The notes under the pieces were generated by a model. That model did no database searches. It saw only the letters and a program-made list of their open reading frames with translations, and had not been told where the DNA came from. From positions 9,300,001 through 9,364,000 of the forward strand of contig NZ_JACCBA010000001.1 of assembly GCF_013409365.1 (NCBI RefSeq): DNA of 64,000 nt. Direction: 5' to 3'. The translations under genes were made by a program, and so were the position numbers. The stretch is from Actinomadura luteofluorescens (lineage in GTDB: Bacteria; Actinomycetota; Actinomycetes; Streptosporangiales; Streptosporangiaceae). Shown here piece after piece: positions 1 to 8,992 of the stretch; the first letter of the stretch is position 1; each line of letters begins with the position of its first letter.

Positions 1-127
1 CCAGCGGCCGGTCGTCGCCGAAGTTGTGCCACAGCCCCAGCGAGATCGCCGGCAGCCGCAGCCCGCTCCGCCCGCACCGCCGGTAGGGGATGCGCTCGTA
101 TCGCTCACTGTCTGCCACAAAGGTCAT
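1..127 (-). CDS. Aldo/keto reductase, N-terminal fragment (runs off the window)
   Basis: Reading the minus strand from the ATG at 125-127 gives 42 codons beginning MTFVADSERYERIPYRRCG and continuing through GLRLPAISLGLWHNFGDD. That is the characteristic N-terminus of YghZ-type aldo/keto reductases (NADPH-dependent, acting on L-glyceraldehyde 3-phosphate and related aldehydes), in which the first strand of the TIM barrel carries the 'LPAISLGLWHNFGD' segment. The rest of the gene lies to the left of base 1. It is divergent from the HEAT-repeat gene, so the roughly 100-bp gap probably holds both promoters. Family assignment is good; the substrate cannot be judged from this fragment. Confidence 0.85.
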   Translation of the reverse strand, partial: MTFVADSERYERIPYRRCGRSGLRLPAISLGLWHNFGDDRPL

Positions 128-225
128 GGCCAGGAGTATTTCAGGACACATGGCTTGCCGAACGCGCCGCCGGTCCGCCATCATCGGCACATGATCTTCA
201 GGAAGGGCGGTCGCCGCCCGGGCCG

Positions 226-3200
226 TTGAGCCCCGCCGAGCCGGTCTGGGAACCGGCCCTCGAAGCCCTGCCGTACCCGCGCCGCATGCGGGAGCTCGCC
301 CTGCGGGCCCGCCGCGCCGCCGGGACCCCCGAACTCCGCGAGGCCCTCGCCGACCTTTCGGCTCGCGGGCCCTGCGAACGCCGGACCGCCCTGCACATCG
401 CCTTGGCAGCGCGCGATCTCCCGTACCTGGAACGCGTCCTCGCGGGTCCCGACATGGCGCTGCGCCGCGCCGCCCTGCGGGCCGTCCGCACGCTGCCCGT
501 CTCCGACGACGCCGCGGCGGCGGTGCTGGACGACGCGCCCGCCGACCTGCGCCGCGCGCTCTACAGGACGCTCCGTCACTCCCGCCGCGCGGCGCTCGCC
601 GACCGGCTCCTGCCGGACGTCCGCGAACGCTGGGGCGACCGCGAAGCCGCGGCCCTCCTGCCGGCCTGCACGAGCGAGACGGCCGCGCGGCTCCTGCCCG
701 ATCTGGAGCACGCGGTCACCGCGTGGCGCGCCCTGGCCGAACGCCATCCCGGGGCCTTCCTCGCCCGCGGCCGCGACCATGCGCGCGGATGGTCCTGGTG
801 GAGGCGGTGCAGGGCCGGCCTCCCGGCGCTGGTCCGCCATGATCCGGCCGGGGTTCTGGAACTGCTCGAGGCCAACGGCCGCCGCCTGGCGCTGACGCGG
901 CTGCCGAGCACCTGCTTCCCGGCCCTGTTCAGGTTCGACCCGGTCAGGGCAGCGCGGGTGGTGCGGCGAGCGGGCCTCTGGAACCGGTTCCCGGCCGCGT
1001 ACTTCGAGCACGTGGGCCGCCTGCCTGCAGAGGAGCTCCAGGAGTTCGTTCCGTCCGACCCGCACTCGCTGCGCGAGCTCCTCGCGCACGTCCCGCCGGG
1101 CCGCCGGGCCGAGGTCTACGACCTCGCGCAAGGAGATGGGCACCCGGGCCTGGCGGCGCTGCCGCTGCTCGCCCTCCTGCCCCCGGACCGGGCGGCCGGA
1201 GAGGCTCGCCGGATGCTCGACTGGCACGGCTCGGTGTGGCACTCGCCGCGATCCCGGCTGGACGACCCCGGGATACCGCTGAAGCTCACGGCCCATCTCC
1301 CGTACGCGGAGGCGGCCGGGCCGCTGAGGGAGGCGGCGCTCGGCGGGGACCCCCGGCTGCGCGGGCTCGCCCGCACCCTCCTGGTCGAGGCGACCGCCCG
1401 CACCGGCGGCGCGGCGCCCCTGCGCGACCTCGTCGTCGAACTCGCACGCCGCACGCGCAACGAACGGGATCCGCTACGGGCGGAGCTCGTGGCCGCCCTG
1501 GCCTCCGTCGAGGTCCACCTCCTGGACGACGCGTTCGCCGAGCCGCTGGAGGAGATCGCCGCCGCGTCCGTCGGCGCGCGGGACTCCTCCCCGGCCACCC
1601 GGCGGGGGCTGCGCGATCTGGCGGACCGCGTCCTCGCCCATTCGGCGCAGCCCGCGCTCCTGCGGTGGGCGCTCGGCGCCTACGCCCTCCTCGTGGCCCG
1701 GCGGGGGACGGAGGCGCTCGACGGCCACCGCCTCGACCGCGTGCTTCCCCGCGGCCGGGAGCGCGAGCTGTTCGCCGTCCTGCGCCCCGAGCCGGATGAC
1801 CACGAGGTGGTCGTCGCGCTTGCCCGGGCCCTCGGACGGCGGGCGTTCGCGCTGGCGGACCTCCAGGACCGGCTGCGGACGGCGGTCCGCGAGGCGCCCG
1901 AGCCGCTCGCCCGAGAGGCCGCGGCGCTGTGGCTGGCCGACCCGGCGCGGCGCGAACGGCGCGCCGCGGAGCTGGCGGCCGCCGACGCCTCCGCGATCGC
2001 CCTGCCCGAGGTCTGGCGCGTCGTCGCCGGCCGCCGCACCGATCTGCTCCTGCCCGCGCTGGAGCGCGCGCGGCCGGGCAGGTTCGGGGACCCGGGCGGG
2101 ATCCCGGCGATCCAGCCGCAGCAACCCGGCCGCTGGACACCTGGCCAGGTCGGGCGCGTGCGGGAACTCCTGGCCTCGGCGCCGGGACCGGTCGGCGCCA
2201 GGATCACCGCCGTCGCCTCGCTCGGACGGCTCCCCGGCGGCCTCGACGACCTCGCCGCCCGGGCCGACGGGGACGAGCCTGGCCTCGCCGAGGCCGCTCT
2301 GGAGGCGATGGCGGCCTCGGACCGCCCGGCCGAGACCCTCGCGGTGCTCCTGCGCCACGCCAGGGGACGGCGATCGGCGGTCGCGGTGGCGGCGCTGGCG
2401 CGGGTGGCCGCCGCCGTCCCGCCGTCCCGCCTCGGTCCGGCCCTGGCGGAGGCGCTGACCGGCCCGGACGGCACGGTGGCCGTCCGGAAGCAGGCGGCCC
2501 GCCTCATCGAACGGATGCGCGTCCCGGGGGCGGCGGAGGCCCTGCTGCACGCGTGGGACGACCCCCGCCTCCACCGGGACGTCCGCGTCGCGGTCGCGGC
2601 GGCGCTCCGACGGATGCCGGAGGACCTCCGCGCGTTCGCCGCGCTGGACGCCGCCGCCGGGCCGTACTCCTCGGAGCCGCTGCTTCGCATGCTCCTCCAG
2701 GCCAAGCCCGCGGAGTACGCGCCCGCGCACCGTCCCGCCTACGCCGCGCTGGTCCGCAGGCTCGGTGTGGCGGCGGACGGCCCCGGCGTCCGGTTCCGGG
2801 CGTCCAAGGCGTTCGCGGCCTGGGTGCGCTGGTACACCGGCGACCACGAGGCCGTCCTCGCGGCCGTCGCCGATCCCGCCGACCCTGCCGGGGACGACGA
2901 GCTGCCCGTCCTCAACGCCCTGGTGCGGGCGGGCTCGGTGGCGGAGGAGGCGCTCGGTGTGCTGTCGGCCCTGCTGGCCGCGGAGCCGGGCAAGCGCGCG
3001 CGGTCGCGGATCGCGGCCGTGGCCCATGTGATCGGCGGCCTGCCCGCCGGGCACCCGAACGCGCCGCTCGCCCGCCGCGTGGTGGCGATGCTCGCCGAGC
3101 ATCCCCTCCACCTGGCCGGCGCCGTGGACGTCGCGCTCCTGTCGGCCCGCCTGAACGTCGACGACGCCTCCGCCGAGCGGATCGCCGAAGAGCTCGCGGA

Positions 3201-3501
3201 CCTGGCCGCCCTGCTCCGCGGCCGCCCCGTCCTGGCCTCCAGGGTCGCCGACCGGCGGCTGGACCACGCGCTGGGCGGCCCGAGGAGGCGGGGGATCGGC
3301 GCCCCGGACCGGCTCCTGCCCGCCGCCCGCGCCCTCACCGGACGCGACGACGTGGCCTCGCACCTGCTCGCCGTCGGGGTCGTCCGCAGGGGCGGCCTGG
3401 CCGCCGGATGGACCGGCGAATGGCGCGGCCTCCTGGACGGGCTGCGCCGGTCCCCCCACGTGGAGGTCCGCCAGGACGCATGGGACGTCATCACCGCGTG
3501 A
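226..3501 (+). CDS. Large HEAT-like repeat protein of unknown function
   Basis: An uninterrupted 1091-codon frame with strong actinobacterial third-position GC bias. The protein is almost wholly alpha-helical in composition: tandem Leu/Ala/Arg-rich helical pairs (for example around residues 70-110 and 670-800) typical of HEAT or Armadillo solenoids. I see no signal peptide, transmembrane helix or catalytic motif. Solenoids of this kind usually bind other proteins, so a scaffold or inhibitor role is possible, but that is inference. The start is uncertain: TTG at 226 has a purine-rich GGAAGGG about 16 nt upstream; ATG at 286 is the next in-frame choice. Monocistronic by appearance, about 140 bp before paaZ. 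Confidence 0.75.
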   Translation: MSPAEPVWEPALEALPYPRRMRELALRARRAAGTPELREALADLSARGPCERRTALHIALAARDLPYLERVLAGPDMALRRAALRAVRTLPVSDDAAAAVLDDAPADLRRALYRTLRHSRRAALADRLLPDVRERWGDREAAALLPACTSETAARLLPDLEHAVTAWRALAERHPGAFLARGRDHARGWSWWRRCRAGLPALVRHDPAGVLELLEANGRRLALTRLPSTCFPALFRFDPVRAARVVRRAGLWNRFPAAYFEHVGRLPAEELQEFVPSDPHSLRELLAHVPPGRRAEVYDLAQGDGHPGLAALPLLALLPPDRAAGEARRMLDWHGSVWHSPRSRLDDPGIPLKLTAHLPYAEAAGPLREAALGGDPRLRGLARTLLVEATARTGGAAPLRDLVVELARRTRNERDPLRAELVAALASVEVHLLDDAFAEPLEEIAAASVGARDSSPATRRGLRDLADRVLAHSAQPALLRWALGAYALLVARRGTEALDGHRLDRVLPRGRERELFAVLRPEPDDHEVVVALARALGRRAFALADLQDRLRTAVREAPEPLAREAAALWLADPARRERRAAELAAADASAIALPEVWRVVAGRRTDLLLPALERARPGRFGDPGGIPAIQPQQPGRWTPGQVGRVRELLASAPGPVGARITAVASLGRLPGGLDDLAARADGDEPGLAEAALEAMAASDRPAETLAVLLRHARGRRSAVAVAALARVAAAVPPSRLGPALAEALTGPDGTVAVRKQAARLIERMRVPGAAEALLHAWDDPRLHRDVRVAVAAALRRMPEDLRAFAALDAAAGPYSSEPLLRMLLQAKPAEYAPAHRPAYAALVRRLGVAADGPGVRFRASKAFAAWVRWYTGDHEAVLAAVADPADPAGDDELPVLNALVRAGSVAEEALGVLSALLAAEPGKRARSRIAAVAHVIGGLPAGHPNAPLARRVVAMLAEHPLHLAGAVDVALLSARLNVDDASAERIAEELADLAALLRGRPVLASRVADRRLDHALGGPRRRGIGAPDRLLPAARALTGRDDVASHLLAVGVVRRGGLAAGWTGEWRGLLDGLRRSPHVEVRQDAWDVITA

Positions 3502-3639
3502 CCTGCGTCACAGTCGGCGGTGGCGTGCGGCGGCGGTGCGGGAGTACACAAAGGACCGGGGTCCCGACTGTCATGTCTGCGAGGGTGAAGGGGGCTGTGA
3601 AGTGGCAAGAATGGTCTGAGTATGGACAAGGAGGTCCCA

Positions 3640-5679
3640 GTGGTCGTGCTGCGCAGTTACGTGTCGGGTTCCTGGCGTGCCCCGGAGGACGAGGGGGCGC
3701 CGTTGCACGACGCCGTCACCGGCGAGGAGGTCGCCAGGATATCCTCGGCGGGGGTCGACATGGGCGCCGCCCTGGAGTACGGGCGTTCGGTCGGCGGCCC
3801 GGTGCTGAGGGAGCTGACGTTCCACCAGCGCGCGGCCCTGCTGAAGGCGCTCGCGTCCCATCTGCGGGAGCACCGCGAGGAGTTGTACGCCCTGTCGGCC
3901 AGGACGGGCGCGACGTTGAACGATTCGAAGTTCGACGTGGACGGCGGCATCGGCGTCCTGTTCGCCTACGCGAGCAAGGGCAAGCGGGAGCTGCCGAACG
4001 ACACGGTGCTGGTCGAGGGCGACGTGGAGCCGCTCGGCAAGGGCGGGACGTTCGTCGGGCAGCACCTGTGCACGCCGTCGCGCGGCGTCGCGGTGCAGAT
4101 CAACGCGTTCAACTTCCCGGTGTGGGGTCCGCTGGAGAAGTTCGCGCCCGCGTTCCTCGCGGGGATGCCGAGCCTGATCAAGCCGGCGAGCCAGACCGCC
4201 TACCTGACCGCCCGGCTGGTCGAGCTGGTCGTCGAGGCCGGGATCCTGCCCGAGGGCTCGGTGCAGATGGTCTGCGGCGAGCCGCGCGACCTGCTCGACC
4301 ACCTCACCGAGCAGGACATCGTCGGGTTCACCGGGTCGGCGTCCACGGCCCGGCTGCTGCGCACCCACCCCGTCATCGTGGGGAACGCGGTGCGGTTCAA
4401 CGCCGAGGCCGACTCGCTGAACTGCTCCGTCCTCGGGCCGGACGCGACGCCCGGCACGAAGGAGTTCGACCTGTACGTCCGGCAGCTCGCCACGGAGATG
4501 ACCGTGAAGGCGGGCCAGAAGTGCACGGCGATCCGCCGGGCGCTCGTCCCCGCCGGGCTGATGGACGACGTCGCCGAGGCCGTCCGGGAGCGGCTCGCGA
4601 AGGTCACGATCGGGAACCCGTCCGACCCGTCGGTGCGGATGGGCGCCCTCGCCACGCTCGACCAGCGCGAGGAGGTGCGGCGCTCGCTGAAGGCCCTCAC
4701 GGACGCCGGCCGCGTCGTGTTCGGCGACCCCGAGCGGGTCGAGGTCGTGGGCGCCGACGCCGAGCGCGGCGCGTTCATCTCCCCGGTGCTGCTGCGCGCC
4801 GACGACGCCGGCCGCGCCGAGCCGCACGAGGTCGAGGCGTTCGGCCCGGTCAGCACCCTGATGCCGTACGAGGGCGCCGAGCAGGCGGTCGAGCTGGCCG
4901 CGCGCGGGCGCGGCAGCCTCGCCGGGTCGGTCGTGACCGGCGACGCGGAGTTCGCCCGGACGGTGGTGCTCGGCGCCGCGCCGTGGCACGGCCGGCTGCT
5001 CGTGCTGAACGCCGAGGACGCCAAGGAGTCGACCGGGCACGGCTCGCCGCTGCCCTCGCTCGTCCACGGCGGCCCCGGGCGCGCCGGCGGCGGGGAGGAG
5101 ATGGGCGGGATCCGCGGGGTGGTGCACCACATGCGGCGCACCGCCGTCCAGGCCGGGCCCGCGATGCTCACCTCCATCACCGGGCGCTGGGTCCCCGGCA
5201 CCGACCGGACCGTCACCGACGTGCACCCGTTCCGCAAGCACCTGGAGGAGCTGAGCGTCGGTGACACCGCCGTCGGCGGCCCGCGCGTCGTCACCCTCGC
5301 CGACGTGGAGCACTTCGCCGAGTTCACCGGCGACACCTTCTACGCCCACACGGACGAGGACGCCGCCAGGGCGAACCCGTTCTTCGGCGGGCGCGTCGCG
5401 CACGGCTACCTCGTCGTGTCGTTCGCGGCCGGGCTGTTCGTGGAGCCGTCGCCGGGGCCCGTCCTGGCGAACTACGGCCTGGAGAACCTCCGGTTCCTCA
5501 CGCCCGTCAAGCCGGGCGACGAGCTGACCGTCACCCTCACGGCCAAGCAGATCACGCCGCGCGAGGGCGCCGACTACGGCGAGGTCCGCTGGGACACCGA
5601 CGTCACGAACCAGGAGGGCGCCTCGGTCGCCAAGTACGACGTCCTGACCCTGGTGGCCAAGCGCCCGCGGCACGACTGA
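3640..5679 (+). CDS. paaZ: PaaZ: oxepin-CoA hydrolase / 3-oxo-5,6-dehydrosuberyl-CoA semialdehyde dehydrogenase
   Basis: Two-domain ring-opening enzyme of aerobic phenylacetate catabolism: a C-terminal MaoC-type hydratase opens oxepin-CoA and the N-terminal aldehyde dehydrogenase oxidises the resulting semialdehyde. GTG at 3640 is chosen because AAGGAGG (3628-3634) lies 5 nt upstream; with this start the ALDH glutamate (FNAEAD) is residue 256 and the nucleophilic cysteine (GQKCTA) residue 295, the same numbers as in the E. coli enzyme, and the length (679 aa) also fits. An ATG at 3622 is an alternative but would bury the ribosome site. The hydratase motif GDTFYAHTDEDAA with catalytic Asp565 and GGRVAHGYL follows. 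No other paa gene is nearby; a LysR gene follows 96 bp downstream. Confidence 0.93.
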   Translation: MVVLRSYVSGSWRAPEDEGAPLHDAVTGEEVARISSAGVDMGAALEYGRSVGGPVLRELTFHQRAALLKALASHLREHREELYALSARTGATLNDSKFDVDGGIGVLFAYASKGKRELPNDTVLVEGDVEPLGKGGTFVGQHLCTPSRGVAVQINAFNFPVWGPLEKFAPAFLAGMPSLIKPASQTAYLTARLVELVVEAGILPEGSVQMVCGEPRDLLDHLTEQDIVGFTGSASTARLLRTHPVIVGNAVRFNAEADSLNCSVLGPDATPGTKEFDLYVRQLATEMTVKAGQKCTAIRRALVPAGLMDDVAEAVRERLAKVTIGNPSDPSVRMGALATLDQREEVRRSLKALTDAGRVVFGDPERVEVVGADAERGAFISPVLLRADDAGRAEPHEVEAFGPVSTLMPYEGAEQAVELAARGRGSLAGSVVTGDAEFARTVVLGAAPWHGRLLVLNAEDAKESTGHGSPLPSLVHGGPGRAGGGEEMGGIRGVVHHMRRTAVQAGPAMLTSITGRWVPGTDRTVTDVHPFRKHLEELSVGDTAVGGPRVVTLADVEHFAEFTGDTFYAHTDEDAARANPFFGGRVAHGYLVVSFAAGLFVEPSPGPVLANYGLENLRFLTPVKPGDELTVTLTAKQITPREGADYGEVRWDTDVTNQEGASVAKYDVLTLVAKRPRHD

Positions 5680-5775
5680 TCTTCGGGTCTGGGGAGCCGG
5701 ACCGCGGGATGATACGCATGGAGGGAGGCGTCTGCGGGGGAGACGGTCACGTTCACCGCCGAACGGGGTGCGCCC

Positions 5776-6702
5776 ATGATCAGTCCCCTGCACATCCAGA
5801 CGGTGCGCGAGGTCGTCCGCACCGGCTCGTTCGCGGACGCGGCCCGCAACCTCGGGTACACCGCGTCCGCCGTCTCCCAGCAGATCGCCGCGCTGGAGCG
5901 CGCCTGCGGCCTGGTGCTGTTCGAGCGGCGGGCGCGCAGCGTGCGCCCGACGAGCGCCGCGTTCCTGATGGTCAGCAAGGGCAACGACGTGCTGTCGGCC
6001 CTCGACACCCTGGAGCGGGAGCTGCGCACGGTCGCCAGCGGCGAGCGCGGCGCCCTGCAGCTCGGCAGCTTCCCGACCGCCAGCGCCCGCATCCTGCCGC
6101 GGGTGCTGGCGGAGCTGTCGCGGGTGCGGCCCGGCATCGACATCACGCTGGCGGAGGGGGAGCCGGACGAGCTGCTGCCCGAGCTGCTCGACGGCGACCT
6201 CGACCTCCAGCTCGCCTACCGGTACGACCTGTTCCCGCGCACCTGGCCCGACCAGATCGTGGAGACGCCGGTGATGGACGAGAATCTGGTGCTGTGCGTC
6301 CCCCGGGACCACCCGCTCGCCGCGGGACGCACCGTGAGGCTGCGGGACCTGCGGTCGGAGACGTGGATCGCGAGCCGTCCCGAGAGCGCGGGCGCGCAGG
6401 CGCTGCTGCGGCTGTGCGGCACCGCCGGGTTCGTCCCCGACATCGCGTTCCGCAGCAACGACTACGCCGTGGTGTGCGGGCTGGTCGGGTGCGGGCTCGG
6501 CATCGCGCTCGTCCCGGCGCTCGGCTGCGTGCCGGCGCCGGGGCTGAGGACGCTGCGGCTCAGCCGCCGCAGCCCGCGGCGGCACGTCACCGTGCTGCGC
6601 CGCGCCACCAACACCAACCCGCTCGTCAAGGACGCCATGCGCGGCCTCATCGAGGTCGCCCGGGGCGTCCAGAGCGAGGTCAGCGGCGCCACCGGCCCTT
6701 GA
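5776..6702 (+). CDS. LysR-family transcriptional regulator
   Basis: 308-aa LysR-type regulator. Residues 1-60 form the winged helix-turn-helix (TGSFADAARNLGYTASAVSQ, then LFERRARSVRPT), followed by a linker helix and a periplasmic-binding-like effector domain (from about residue 90, LQLGSFPTASARILPRVL). ATG 5776 follows the purine-poor stretch GAACGGGGTGCGCCC; there is no strong ribosome site. It lies downstream of paaZ on the same strand and convergent with the amino-acid dehydrogenase gene, whose 3' end it overlaps by 23 bp. LysR proteins usually control adjacent genes, so paaZ or the neighbouring amine operon are candidate targets; no clear T-N11-A box was identified. Confidence 0.92.
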   Translation: MISPLHIQTVREVVRTGSFADAARNLGYTASAVSQQIAALERACGLVLFERRARSVRPTSAAFLMVSKGNDVLSALDTLERELRTVASGERGALQLGSFPTASARILPRVLAELSRVRPGIDITLAEGEPDELLPELLDGDLDLQLAYRYDLFPRTWPDQIVETPVMDENLVLCVPRDHPLAAGRTVRLRDLRSETWIASRPESAGAQALLRLCGTAGFVPDIAFRSNDYAVVCGLVGCGLGIALVPALGCVPAPGLRTLRLSRRSPRRHVTVLRRATNTNPLVKDAMRGLIEVARGVQSEVSGATGP

Positions 6703-7822
6703 GCTCCATCGCGGCGCGGACGCGTTCCTGCGCGAGCGCGACGGCGGCCTCGTGCGTCGTCGTGCCCTGTGCCCGGGCGGCGTCGAGGACCCGGGCGGTG
6801 TTGTCGCGCATCTTCGCCGAGACCGCCGCGAACACCGCGCCGGTGTCGGGGCGGAACGCCGAGTAGCGGGCGTCCATCGCGAACCCCGCCGCGACGACGC
6901 CGCCCGCGTTGGCGACGAAGTCCGGCACGACCGTCACGCCCCGCTCGGCGAGGACGCGCTGCGCCGCCCGGCCGGTGGGCAGGTTCGCGCCCTCCACCAC
7001 GATCGCCGCCCGGACGTTCGCCGCCGCCTCCTCGTCGATGACGTCCTGCAGCGCGGCCGGGACGAGGACGTCGGCGGGGACCGACAGCTCGGCGCCGGGC
7101 GCCAGGAGCCGCCCGCCGTACTCCCGCACCGCCGCGTCGCCCGCCTCCGCGCGCAGGGCGAGGAGCCGCGCGACGTCCAGGCCGTCCGGGTCGTGCAGCG
7201 CGCCGTGCACGGTCGAGACCGCGACGACGGCCGCGCCCAGCTCGTGCAGGCGCCGCGCGGCCGCGTGCCCGACCGCGCCGAACCCCTGCACCGCGACCCG
7301 CGCGCCCCGCAGGGACGTCCCGGCGTGCTGGGCGGCGGCGTCGGCGGCCTCCGCGACCCCGAAGCCGGTCACGCCCAGCTCGTCGTAGGGCATGCCGCCG
7401 AGGACGTGCGGGGTGCCGACGGCCGCGCCCCGGTCGTCCAGCTCGTCCTGGACGATCGCCGCGTCCCGCTCCGACAGGCCCATGTCGAGGCCCGCCACGT
7501 ACCGCTGGGGGATCTCCTGCGACAGCGCCCGCACGAACGCGCGCAGGACCGCCTCCCGGTCCGGCGACGCCGGGTCCGCCGCGATCCCGGCCTTGGCGCC
7601 GCCGAAGAACAGGTCGACGCCCGCCCACTTGTAGGTCATGACCCGGGCGAGCCGCGCCACCTCCGCGACCGTCACCGATGGGCTCATCCGCATGCCGCCC
7701 TTGCCCATGCCGCGGGCGGTGTTGTCGATGACGAGCACGCCCCGCATCCCGGTCCGGGCGTCGGAGACGCACACGACCCGCTCGGGGCCCCACTCGTCCA
7801 TCAGCGCGAGCACGTCAGACAC
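6680..7822 (-). CDS. Glu/Leu/Phe/Val dehydrogenase family protein
   Basis: 380-aa NAD(P)-dependent amino-acid dehydrogenase that oxidatively deaminates an L-amino acid to the 2-oxo acid, or the reverse. The N-terminal dimerisation/catalytic domain has GKGGMRMSP and the FFGGAKAGI segment carrying the catalytic lysine; the C-terminal Rossmann domain begins near residue 170 (VAVQGFGAVGHAAARRL). GTG start at 7822 overlaps the end of the FAD oxidoreductase gene by 8 nt, indicating translational coupling; it is the last gene of a three-gene operon with an aldehyde dehydrogenase and a DAO-family oxidase. Substrate specificity cannot be read; operon context suggests a semialdehyde-derived amino acid such as 2-aminoadipate (inference). 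Confidence 0.88.
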   Translation of the reverse strand: MSDVLALMDEWGPERVVCVSDARTGMRGVLVIDNTARGMGKGGMRMSPSVTVAEVARLARVMTYKWAGVDLFFGGAKAGIAADPASPDREAVLRAFVRALSQEIPQRYVAGLDMGLSERDAAIVQDELDDRGAAVGTPHVLGGMPYDELGVTGFGVAEAADAAAQHAGTSLRGARVAVQGFGAVGHAAARRLHELGAAVVAVSTVHGALHDPDGLDVARLLALRAEAGDAAVREYGGRLLAPGAELSVPADVLVPAALQDVIDEEAAANVRAAIVVEGANLPTGRAAQRVLAERGVTVVPDFVANAGGVVAAGFAMDARYSAFRPDTGAVFAAVSAKMRDNTARVLDAARAQGTTTHEAAVALAQERVRAAMELKGRWRR

Positions 7823-8984
7823 GGTTGATCTCCGGGCGGAGGGCGTCGCCGGCGAACCGCGCGGCGTGCAGGGGGGCGACGTCGGTGAAGGGGGCGCGGC
7901 CGAGGTACAGGTCGCGGACGACCTCGCCGACCGCCGGGCCCTGCAGGAAGCCGTGCCCGGAGAAGCCGGTCGCGTAGAGGAACCGCGGCACCGACGCGTC
8001 CTCGCCGATGAGCGCGTTGTGGTCGGGCGTCACCTCGTAGAGGCCCGCCCAGCCGCCCGTCAGCCCCGCGTTGAGCAGGCTCGGCGCGCGGGCGCCGATC
8101 GCCTCGCTGAGCCGGGGGAGCCACGCGTCGGACCGGTTCAGCAGGAAGCCGGGCCGCTCGTCGGGGTCGGACATGCCGAGCATCAGTCCCTCGCCCTCGG
8201 CGTGGAAGTAGAACGACGTCGTGAAGTCGATCGTCATCGGCACCGGGCGCGGCAGGTCCGGGAGCGGCTCGGTGAAGACGATCTGGCGGCGCAGCGGCTC
8301 GACCGGCAGGTCGACGCCCGCCATCCGCCCGACCGCCGCCGACCAGGCTCCGGCCGCGCAGACGACGGCGGGCGTGCGGATGCGCCCCCGCGAGGTCCGC
8401 ACGGCCCTGATCTCGCCGCCGCCGGTCTCGATGCCGACGACCTCGCAGCCGGTGAGGATCCGCGCGCCGTGCCGGCGGGCGCCCGTCGCGTACCCGAGGA
8501 CGACCGACTCGGGCGTGCAGTGCCCGTCGTCGGGGGAGAACGCGGCGGCCAGCAGCCCGTCGGGGACGATCAGCGGCGACAGCCGGCAGGCCTCCGCGAC
8601 CGGGACCATCCGGCTCGGGACGCCCAGGTCGTTCTGCAGGGCGACGCCCGCCTCGAACGCCGCGACGTCCTCGGGCCGCGACAGCAGGAACAGGTACCCG
8701 ACCCGGCGCAGGTCGATCTCCTGGCCGGGACGGCGGCCGAACCGGGTGAACGCCTCCAGGCTGCGGGCGCCGAGCCGGATGTTGACCTCGTCGGAGAACT
8801 GGGCGCGCACGCCGCCCGCCGCCTTGCACGTCGAGCCCGATCCGAGCGCGTCCCGCTCGACGAGCACCACGCGCGGCACGCCCGCCTCCGCGAGGTGGAA
8901 CGCGATGCTCGTGCCCATCACGCCGCCGCCGATGACGACGACGTCGGCCTCGGTCTCCGCTCCGCTCCCCGTGTCGCTCCCCAC
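7815..8984 (-). CDS. FAD-dependent amine/amino-acid oxidoreductase (DAO family, sarcosine oxidase-like)
   Basis: 389-aa flavoprotein of the DAO superfamily. The dinucleotide-binding fold is at the N-terminus (VVVIGGGVMGTSIAFHL, about residues 12-28), followed by GSGSTCKAAGGVRAQF, typical of glycine/D-amino-acid and sarcosine oxidase beta-type enzymes, and a C-terminal GFSGHGFLQGPAVGEV FAD-contact motif. The frame stays open far upstream through the aldehyde dehydrogenase gene, but protein homology only begins after the upstream stop (8993-8995), so GTG at 8984 is chosen, 8 nt after that stop. Second gene of the operon; its own stop overlaps the next start. L-pipecolate or an N-methyl amino acid are plausible substrates, not shown by the sequence. 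Confidence 0.87.
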   Translation of the reverse strand: MGSDTGSGAETEADVVVIGGGVMGTSIAFHLAEAGVPRVVLVERDALGSGSTCKAAGGVRAQFSDEVNIRLGARSLEAFTRFGRRPGQEIDLRRVGYLFLLSRPEDVAAFEAGVALQNDLGVPSRMVPVAEACRLSPLIVPDGLLAAAFSPDDGHCTPESVVLGYATGARRHGARILTGCEVVGIETGGGEIRAVRTSRGRIRTPAVVCAAGAWSAAVGRMAGVDLPVEPLRRQIVFTEPLPDLPRPVPMTIDFTTSFYFHAEGEGLMLGMSDPDERPGFLLNRSDAWLPRLSEAIGARAPSLLNAGLTGGWAGLYEVTPDHNALIGEDASVPRFLYATGFSGHGFLQGPAVGEVVRDLYLGRAPFTDVAPLHAARFAGDALRPEINRV

Positions 8985-8992
8985 GCCGGCCC

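Noticed and set aside
1929..5264. Long plus-strand open frame spanning the HEAT gene and paaZ
   Set aside because: It runs in a different frame across a real stop, an intergenic gap and a ribosome site; composition is that of a shadow frame.
3571..6585. Long open frame on the minus strand opposite paaZ and the LysR gene
   Set aside because: It is antisense to two genes with clear homology and catalytic motifs; its translation is Arg/His/Gly-rich with no recognisable domain, as expected from GC-rich codon shadows.
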